From Megalonaias nervosa (Eukaryota; Mollusca; Bivalvia; Unionida; Unionidae), in the NCBI GenBank assembly GCA_016617855.1, contig JAECUM010001785.1, forward strand, positions 62,001-126,000: DNA of 64,000 nt, written 5' to 3'. The notes beneath the pieces were generated by a model. It worked only from the letters and a program-made list of their open reading frames with translations. It had not been told where the DNA came from and searched no databases. The translations under genes and the position numbers were made by a program. Position 1 is the stretch's first letter. Every line of letters starts with the position of its first letter. Shown in pieces: positions 63,701 through 64,000 of the stretch.

Positions 63701-64000
63701 TCTGTTAATTCTCCATGAAGGTCAATACCTCTTCCAGAACTGAAGGAACTTGTTCTTGGGAAATTTTGTTACCTTTATGACTTTATTTTAATTTTAAATA
63801 AACTTAAACTTCAGAACTGCTGGGAAATGGGACAGCTGAATCCTAAAGATGCTTACCCAACATGTTCCTTCTTGGTGCTATCCAGATCTTTCTTCTCAAA
63901 GGTAATACTGAAGGCATGGCTGGCTTTAAACATCTGATGCAACTCCTGAGCATGCAGATCTTGTAGCTTGATAGGACCTATGTTAACTGTTATTTGAGAC
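16256..64000 (-). CDS. Nine-exon gene for an RRM/RGG RNA-binding protein, 5' partial
   Basis: Nine minus-strand exons, listed separately, join with canonical GT-AG borders and matching phases into 895 codons plus TAG; the N-terminal part lies beyond the right edge. Residue numbers count from the first complete codon in the window. Residues 3-87 form a degenerate RRM-like unit. Residues 93-120 are a Lys/Ala/Glu-rich helix. Residues 121-195 form a clearer RRM with RNP2-like VYVNNI and an RNP1-like strand around YGLAILEF. Residues 199-625 are low complexity: Ser/Thr/Lys-rich, then Met/Gly/Gln-rich, then Arg/Asp/Ser-rich. Residues 626-655 are a short acidic coiled coil, 656-840 are Asp/Arg-rich, and 841-895 end in RGG repeats. 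Nucleolin and hnRNP proteins combine RRMs with an RGG tail, so a nuclear RNA-binding role is likely. I do not recognise a specific orthologue. The exon chain is firm; the function is inferred. Confidence 0.85.
16423..17652. other. Intron sequence without a recognised feature
   Basis: Between exons 8 and 9 of the RNA-binding gene. It holds repeated phrases such as CTATCAAAT and GCCAGAATG with CATCTGGA/CATCATTTGT blocks, suggesting a very diverged tandem repeat. No coding signal. Confidence 0.35.
17653..17972 (-). mobile_element. tRNA-derived SINE, family B, copy 1
   Basis: On the minus strand, box A (CAGTGGCCTAGTGGTTATAG) and box B (GGTTCAAACCC) head the element. A body follows with ACCAAAGACTTATAAAAATG, CTCAGCATTAAGAGGTTATT and a tail AAAAATCCAAATCACACAC. 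The same family occurs at 20004-20325 and 49697-50037. Confidence 0.85.
18593..19149 (-). CDS. Exon 8: Asp/Arg-rich exon
   Basis: A 557-nt exon with acceptor TTTTTTTAAG and donor GTAAGCTTG. The product is dominated by Asp, Arg, Glu, Phe and Pro with repeated DIRDRSPDLRDRGP-like and FDDRDRSDERAR-like stretches, and ends EPPKRHEGDMGFG. Mixed-charge RD/RE tracts are frequent in splicing and transcription factors. The open frames on the other strand and in the third frame are shadows of this composition. Confidence 0.88.
19200..20003. other. Intron sequence without a recognised feature
   Basis: Between exons 7 and 8 of the RNA-binding gene. Nothing recognisable. Confidence 0.35.
20004..20325 (-). 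mobile_element. tRNA-derived SINE, family B, copy 2
   Basis: Same layout as the copy at 17653. On the minus strand box A lies in CGTGGTCCAGGTGGTTAGAG and box B in GGTTTGAACCCC. The body is about 85% similar by eye. Confidence 0.82.
20340..21200 (+). repeat. Degenerate tandem repeat, about 150 bp unit
   Basis: Recurrent phrases include AGTCACTCAAG(C/T)ATGAAT, ACC(T)A(G/T)TTTTGGTAT, TTTCATGA(A)TA(T/G)AGG and AAGGATACTGGGAGTGTAATGAA (split by variants). They repeat about five times, with one more diverged unit near 22200-22340. Confidence 0.6.
21247..21332. repeat. Compound (TA)n(CA)n microsatellite
   Basis: About 48 bp of TA dinucleotides run directly into about 34 bp of CA. The open frames on both strands through it are artefacts. 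Confidence 0.97.
21553..21639 (-). CDS. Exon 7: short coiled-coil exon
   Basis: An 87-nt exon with acceptor ATTCGCAG and donor GTAAGGGAAC. It encodes GLPFEKSHRSEDELAELKSQ, then VEIIEETLNR. The heptad-like LAELKSQVEIIEETL suggests a short coiled coil that could mediate self-association. Length is a multiple of three and both borders are phase 2, so it could be a cassette exon. A second AG inside it, before GTCTGAAG, would give a shorter form but would break the frame. Confidence 0.82.
22350..23440. other. Intron sequence without a recognised feature
   Basis: Between exons 6 and 7 of the RNA-binding gene. Short open frames only. Confidence 0.35.
23454..24735 (-). CDS. Exon 6: long low-complexity exon
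   Basis: This 1282-nt exon has acceptor TTCCTCAG and donor GTATATTAA. The frame is open throughout. Its first third is Ser/Thr/Lys-rich. The middle is Met/Gly/Gln-rich with an imperfect repeat of the form SQPHGMM. The last third is Arg/Asp/Ser/His-rich (for example HDRDR- and SPERRDD-like stretches). Such composition is usual in disordered nuclear RNA-binding proteins. It is one of the longest open frames in the window. Open frames on the plus strand over it are shadows. Confidence 0.9.
25232..25372 (-). mobile_element. tRNA-Met-like SINE head
   Basis: On the minus strand, a tRNA-like fold reads GGGAGTTGCAGTAGCTTAAT, then TGGTAGACCATCAGACTCAT with CAT in the anticodon position, then GGGTCATGGGTTCAAAAAC as box B. 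The acceptor arms do not pair well and a non-tRNA body with CTTGAGTGTGTCCCTGTGAA follows. It is a SINE or tRNA pseudogene, not a working tRNA. Confidence 0.65.
25380..27600. other. Intron sequence without a recognised feature
   Basis: Several short frames, none convincing. No clear repeat was recognised by eye. Confidence 0.35.
27636..28740 (-). pseudogene. LINE remnant, 3' part (reverse transcriptase end and C-terminus)
   Basis: On the minus strand the frames give DFKKAFDRVWHVALWAAMRK (RT motif A region), then YGIEITAKKNKLM and SSFKYLGSIITDEG from the end of the RT domain. A C-terminal tail with RQKKRWEDNIKEWIGMG and RERWRELVVKS follows, a signature of non-LTR elements common in invertebrates. 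The catalytic FADD box reads FPDG, so the enzyme is dead. The 3' end carries a (GAT)n tail rather than poly(A), as in RTE/CR1/L2-type LINEs. Frameshifts separate the segments. Confidence 0.85.
28744..30158 (-). mobile_element. hAT-like element inserted in the LINE
   Basis: This 1415-bp insert interrupts the LINE exactly inside the RT motif A region. Its ends are CAGGGTT and, inverted, CAGGGTC. Both subterminal regions are rich in CCTTGAAAA-type repeats, a look shared by several animal hAT families. hAT elements duplicate 8 bp; the right flank CTATAAAG has only a decayed left partner (CTTAA). It carries a short coiled-coil reading frame on its minus strand (29081-29282). Confidence 0.65.
29081..29282 (-). 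CDS. Coiled-coil reading frame within the hAT-like insert, partial
   Basis: The frame reads VGTEKDIDTTTAAADDYALK, then AETHRKISFIITSNSLRKSI and KDKIAEFGTLEKQLDGRLQE, then LKNSL and TAA. An in-frame stop lies just upstream, and AG dinucleotides in AAGAAAGGTAGGTACTG could be acceptors, so this is probably a last exon. The alternating charged/Leu pattern predicts a coiled coil. Comparable C-terminal helices occur in hAT-associated or zinc-finger proteins, but that is from memory of the family style and is not firm. It could also be an alternative terminal exon for the host gene. Confidence 0.45.
30159..31270 (-). pseudogene. LINE remnant, 5' part (endonuclease end to RT start)
   Basis: On the minus strand, GADIGSDHNLLINDN is the end of an APE-type endonuclease with its conserved SDH. 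It is followed by a linker (KDSKVAEAFQAIIGGKFAPL) and the RT start (VEIAVRSLKKGMSTGVDNIP, AELIQAGGEEI, then QNLYHVFI). The frame resumes at 28740 beyond the hAT-like insert. The 5' end is truncated near 31270. Several frameshifts and stops are present. Confidence 0.83.
31271..31930. other. Intron sequence without a recognised feature
   Basis: Between the truncated LINE and exon 5. Nothing recognised. Confidence 0.35.
31943..32061 (-). CDS. Exon 5: second half of the clear RRM
   Basis: The acceptor is CTTTTTCAG and the donor GTAAGCATT. The 119-nt exon encodes LAILEFDSADAAMMCIETSD, then EMELNGYKLKFSLAVSSKT. LAILEFDSADAA is the RNP1-side strand followed by the second helix, and LNGYKLKFSLA is the last RRM strand. 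Its phase joins the exon at 24735 directly, so no coding exon is needed in the intervening intron, which holds the LINE. Confidence 0.87.
32860..33190 (+). repeat. Diverged duplicated repeat
   Basis: Two units of about 130 bp share AAGTCAAACATG(G)GCCATAACT, AAAACCTCACATCAA and TTTGATTTCAAT phrases. It is probably an old interspersed repeat. No coding content. Confidence 0.45.
33933..34171 (-). mobile_element. tRNA-derived SINE, family A, copy 2
   Basis: Same order as copy 1 at 15148: GGGTTTAATGCCATTTTCAG tail, ACCCACGAGAAGCTAT body and a degenerate tRNA-like head ending AGTGGTCTAAAGCATG on the minus strand. Confidence 0.82.
34216..34371 (+). repeat. 39-bp tandem repeat, four copies
   Basis: Units of the form AATAACTATTTGATCAGCTT followed by CAATTTGGTTTTCCATTTG repeat four times. 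As 39 is a multiple of three, the frame stays open and yields a 13-residue peptide repeat. I see no gene context for it. Confidence 0.9.
34400..37400 (+). repeat. Large degenerate minisatellite region
   Basis: Phrases such as CAGAAACAAGATCTGTTGGC, CTCCTTGTTCATTCATG and TCCATATCAG recur at irregular spacing of roughly 45-60 bp from about 34440 to 36050 and again from 36700. They lead into the regular 32-bp array. The many open frames here are by-products. Confidence 0.7.
37041..37332 (+). repeat. 32-bp tandem repeat, nine copies
   Basis: The unit is TTCAAGGCTATTCCAGAATC followed by AAGATCTGCTGG. ATTCC-type anchors fall at 37049, 37081, 37113, 37145, 37177, 37209, 37240, 37272 and 37304: period 32 with a single 1-bp deletion. 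It appears to have condensed from the surrounding degenerate family. Confidence 0.92.
37702..37928 (+). repeat. 81-82-bp tandem repeat, three copies
   Basis: TATGCAATATACTGTGCTA, GATC(C/T)ATCTATGCATTATA and CATTATATCACTCA recur with anchors at 37716, 37797 and 37879. It contains no coding signal. Confidence 0.9.
38694..38840 (+). mobile_element. Degenerate tRNA-derived SINE
   Basis: TTGTAGCTCAGTCTGTAGAC looks like box A of a tRNA. A box-B-like GTCTGATACTCACCC and a non-tRNA body follow. Too decayed to place in a family. Confidence 0.45.
39047..39830 (+). repeat. 39-bp minisatellite, about 20 copies
   Basis: The unit is TTGTATAATGGGTTCAAAGT followed by ACGACTATCCAATTCAGGC. Anchors at 39061, 39100 and 39139 fix the 39-bp period; a few units are shortened. 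Since 39 is 13 codons, long frames stay open on both strands with repeats such as SGLYNGFKVRLSN and YKAESDSRTLNPL. No start, splice or promoter context makes these genes. Confidence 0.93.
40733..40862 (-). CDS. Exon 4: first half of the clear RRM
   Basis: The acceptor is TTTTTCAG and the donor GTAAGTAGC. The 130-nt exon encodes EEAKKKSVYVNNIPPNTSED, then ALKTLFPDSANVIIPKN and SEGTSYG. VYVNNI is an RNP2-type strand. The following helix (SEDALKTLFPDSANVIIP) resembles nucleolin RRMs, where a Phe-Pro-Asp-Ala-type turn is common. The intron before it (40863-54872) holds a pogo-like element, an array of about 70-bp units, SINEs and retroelement fragments. Confidence 0.87.
41743..43287. mobile_element. 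Pogo-like TIR element, family B, copy 1
   Basis: The left end CAGTGTGACCCCACTACAGC and the inverted right end CAGTGTGACCTCATTATAGT are flanked by TA at 41741-41742 and 43288-43289. The element is 1545 bp. Subterminal GGCATGGCTCC and GGTTGGGGTCCATAGAAC blocks are typical of TIR regions of pogo/Tigger derivatives. No transposase frame was read. A second copy spans 55861-60113 and a 65-bp fragment lies at 52300-52366. Confidence 0.78.
43490..45150 (+). repeat. Satellite-like array, about 70-bp unit, over 20 copies
   Basis: The unit reads TTTTCAGACTTCCATTTTTA, AAATCCTGCAGAGTGCCTGC and TAACTGGACATAGCCAACAC, then AGATGATG. Units follow one another with small indels (CCATTTTTAAAATCC near 43686, 43829, 43971 and so on). 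The array sits in an intron of the RNA-binding gene and has no coding signal. Confidence 0.9.
45160..47600. other. Intron sequence, mostly unrecognised
   Basis: It includes a two-copy duplication of about 65 bp at 47040-47170 (GATGT(T/C)ATCTGCTCATTC and TTCATTTACTTCT shared). A 38-codon plus-strand frame at 45976 (MPFKWGVPVITEEDERSNLY) has no supporting context. Confidence 0.35.
47611..47850 (+). mobile_element. tRNA-derived SINE, family A, copy 3
   Basis: The plus-strand orientation has a degenerate head (GGTCAAGTGGTCCATGGCAA) and box B (CAGTTCAACC). The body has GCTTGCCAGTAGCTTCCTG and the tail AAAAATGGCATTAAATCCC. A short piece matching its middle lies near 50497. Confidence 0.8.
48180..48985. 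other. No recognised feature
   Basis: Intronic sequence with no clear gene or repeat. Confidence 0.35.
48990..49340 (+). repeat. Dispersed repeat related to 3470-4160
   Basis: The segment GACCTCAACGTTTGACCTTA, CAAAGTTTTGTACCTGTAGA and AAACCATTTTCATTCTTTTA match the phrases of the repeat near 3.5-4.1 kb in a diverged form. Confidence 0.5.
49697..50037 (+). mobile_element. tRNA-derived SINE, family B, copy 3
   Basis: The plus-strand copy has box A in GATGGCCTAATGGTTACAGC, box B in GGATTTGAACCC, the shared body (ACCAAAGACTTATAAAAAG, CTCAGCATTAAGAGGTTAG) and the terminal AAAAATCCAAATCACACAC. It runs into a (CA)n tract of about 30 bp. It is the best-preserved copy of the family here. Confidence 0.88.
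50480..51110 (-). pseudogene. Decayed retroelement pol fragment (possibly DIRS- or Gypsy-like)
   Basis: Minus-strand frames give GQNNILADCHRI, then KTFDGLVHDEC, and in another frame PLMDLFMMNVEQQAPLLFPT. The order resembles the RNase H end (N-x-x-AD) followed by a DLFA-x-R-x-N-x-x-LP block seen in DIRS and related elements. Many frameshifts are present. Assignment is tentative. Confidence 0.45.
51683..51736. repeat. (AT)n microsatellite
   Basis: About 54 bp of pure AT dinucleotides directly in front of the hammerhead-like segment at 51737-51830. Confidence 0.97.
51778..51808 (-). ncRNA. Hammerhead-like stem motif, degenerate
   Basis: On the minus strand, GACTC-ATTAA-GAGTC forms a perfect five-pair stem followed by GAAAGC, like stem II plus the second core of a hammerhead. 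The CUGAUGA core before it is replaced by CTTTGAA. The layout parallels the Penelope repeat at 12.2 kb, so this may be a terminal repeat of another Penelope-like family. Confidence 0.35.
52300..52366 (+). repeat. Fragment shared with pogo-like family B
   Basis: The stretch around AAGTCCATATTTTAAGGGTA and CATAAGGGTTGGCAGGTCT matches 42660-42725 inside the family B element at 41743. It is too short to be a full element. Confidence 0.6.
52430..53960 (+). pseudogene. Gypsy-type LTR retrotransposon pol remnant
   Basis: Domains appear in the order expected for Gypsy elements but in several frames. At 52442-52666 is the end of the reverse transcriptase with INWPAPHSSEEVRQFLGSAG and YYRKFV. From about 52737 comes RNase H with LHTDASQHGLGAVL, then HRLEFLALKW and YTDNNPLTYIL, so the three acidic residues D, E, D are visible. 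At about 53510-53860 is the integrase with an HHCC zinc finger (HDDCGHLG and CHHC) and the start of the core (LVCIDFL, VITDHFTRYAEI). The integrase is cut off after that point. Stops and frameshifts between segments show it is dead; no LTRs were found. Confidence 0.88.
53961..54860. other. No recognised feature
   Basis: Sequence downstream of the Gypsy remnant. The short frames show no pol or env similarity that I can recognise. Confidence 0.35.
54873..54941 (-). CDS. Exon 3: short basic helical linker
   Basis: A 69-nt exon with acceptor CTTTCAG and donor GTGAGC. It encodes AAKKHQDEARKKLMAKKDIV followed by QAE. It is rich in Lys, Ala and Glu, probably a rigid charged helix between the two RRM units. 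It is a multiple of three nucleotides, phase 1 to phase 1, so it could be skipped without changing the frame. Confidence 0.82.
55500..55855 (+). repeat. Diverged copies of the 2.15-3.25 kb repeat family
   Basis: GATCAGCATCATTTTCATCT, ACTAGATACCATAAG, GATATGACCATCCATTCA and TTTTTAAGATGGCTGTCTGA match the repeat core at 2.15-3.25 kb. About three units. Confidence 0.6.
57078..57180 (+). mobile_element. hAT-like terminus, unpaired
   Basis: CAATGGTTCCCATGCTTTTC, followed by TTCCAGGGTTTTTCC and TTTTTTCAAGGTTC, has the look of a hAT end (CA(G)TGGTTCCCA with nearby CAAGG blocks). No matching partner is proven. Confidence 0.35.
57880..58420. promoter_or_regulatory. CpG-richer patch, possible promoter
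   Basis: CpG dinucleotides are clearly denser than in the surrounding AT-rich intron (for example CCGGGTTTCCTCCG, GCCGCCACC, GACCCGATAC, CGACATCGG). AGTCACGTGATA occurs at about 58380 and AGTCACGTGATA again at about 58581; CACGTG is an E-box. This could be the promoter of a mobile element or of an unseen transcript. Nothing proves transcription. Confidence 0.3.
59262..59389 (-). mobile_element. hAT-like terminus, unpaired
   Basis: On the minus strand it begins CAGGGTTCCCACACTACCGG and continues with several GGGAAA/CCCGAC blocks and CCTTGAATTT. CAGGGTTCCCA is a typical hAT end. The adjacent 8 bp (ATACACAC) may be the target duplication, but it lies in a CA-rich run. The left partner was not found with confidence. 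Confidence 0.5.
60150..60725 (+). repeat. Tandem repeat related to the 2.15-3.25 kb family
   Basis: Three to four units with AGATGGCCACTGTGGTGGCC, AACAAGATTTTCAAGATGGC and ACCAACTTGACC phrases. The array ends with a GGATGGATGGACAGTGGACA stretch, much as the first array ends with GATGAATGGACAAACAACTG. Confidence 0.75.
60787..60920 (-). CDS. Exon 2 of visible gene: second half of RRM-like domain
   Basis: The acceptor is TTTATAG and the donor GTAAAT. The 134-nt exon continues the frame as YVRLPFEFKTSTYLICVYNK, then LKNLRISGRDMSVNFP and QEFVKLVEG. LRISGRDMSVNFP matches the last strands of many RRMs (small insert, L-x-I-x-G-R, final strand). The usual aromatic RNP1 signature is not obvious, so this RRM may not bind RNA in the standard way. 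The exon leaves in phase 1. Confidence 0.83.
60925..63335. other. Intron sequence, largely unrecognised
   Basis: Between exons 1 and 2 of the visible gene. It contains a CT-rich run near 62190 and a perfect 10-bp-stem hairpin (CAACACCATG, 7-nt loop, CATGGTGTTG) at 62271-62297. No gene was seen. Confidence 0.4.
63340..63556 (-). mobile_element. tRNA-derived SINE, family A, copy 4
   Basis: It has the GGGTTTAATGCCATTTTTCA tail, GGTGGAGGAAGAACCC and ACACGAGAAGCTACTGGCAA body and a degraded head on the minus strand (GAGTGGTCTAAGGTGC). It lies 300 bp from the first visible exon. Confidence 0.8.
63857..64000 (-). CDS. First visible exon: start of degenerate RRM-like domain
   Basis: The open frame starts one base inside the window edge and reads SQITVNIGPIKLQDLHAQEL onwards to KKEHVG. 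The donor is GTAAGCATC, directly left of 63857. The pattern of a first strand (ITVNIGPI), a helix (LHAQELHQMFKA) and a second strand (FSITFEKK) fits the first half of an RRM whose RNP2 aromatic residue is lost. The exon leaves with two bases of a Gly codon. Its 5' border is outside the window. Confidence 0.8.

Overview
The window looks like nuclear DNA of an invertebrate animal. It is AT-rich, coding density is very low, exons are short with GT-AG introns of several kb, and most of the rest is transposon debris, tRNA-derived SINEs and minisatellites. The mixture of Penelope-like, Gypsy, LINE, pogo, hAT and TTAA-type elements with two tRNA-SINE families suggests a lophotrochozoan, most likely a mollusc. 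That placement is an inference from repeat content; no marker gene proves it.

One host gene can be reconstructed. It lies on the minus strand and runs from beyond the right edge to a stop codon at 16256-16258. Nine coding exons (63857-64000, 60787-60920, 54873-54941, 40733-40862, 31943-32061, 23454-24735, 21553-21639, 18593-19149, 16256-16422) join with consistent GT-AG borders and phases. They give 895 codons plus a stop in one uninterrupted frame; the 5' part is missing. The protein has a degenerate RRM-like region, a basic helical linker, a clearer RRM of nucleolin/hnRNP type, a long Ser/Thr/Lys-rich and Met-rich low-complexity region, a short coiled coil, an Asp/Arg-rich region and an RGG tail. 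It is probably a nuclear RNA-binding protein.

Layout. 1-16.2 kb is downstream of the last coding exon. It holds a diverged tandem repeat (2.15-3.25 kb), two pogo-like TIR elements (4.2-5.5 kb and 7.15-11.64 kb), a 3.46-kb TTAA-flanked element with a decayed THAP domain nested in the second of these, a truncated Penelope-like element with inverted terminal repeats and decayed hammerhead motifs (12.2-12.7 kb), and the tail of a pogo transposase (13.9-14.2 kb). 16.2-32 kb holds the last five coding exons, SINEs and a dead LINE (27.6-31.3 kb) split by a 1.4-kb hAT-like element. The intron at 32.1-40.7 kb carries five unrelated tandem arrays. The intron at 40.9-54.9 kb carries a pogo-like element, an array of about 70-bp units, SINEs, a decayed DIRS/Gypsy-like fragment and a Gypsy pol remnant. 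The rest (55-64 kb) holds a second, interrupted pogo-like copy, hAT-like ends and a CpG-richer patch.

No bacterial-type system, CRISPR array, rRNA or intact tRNA gene was seen. The most interesting items are the RNA-binding gene, the nested transposons and the ribozyme-bearing Penelope remnant.
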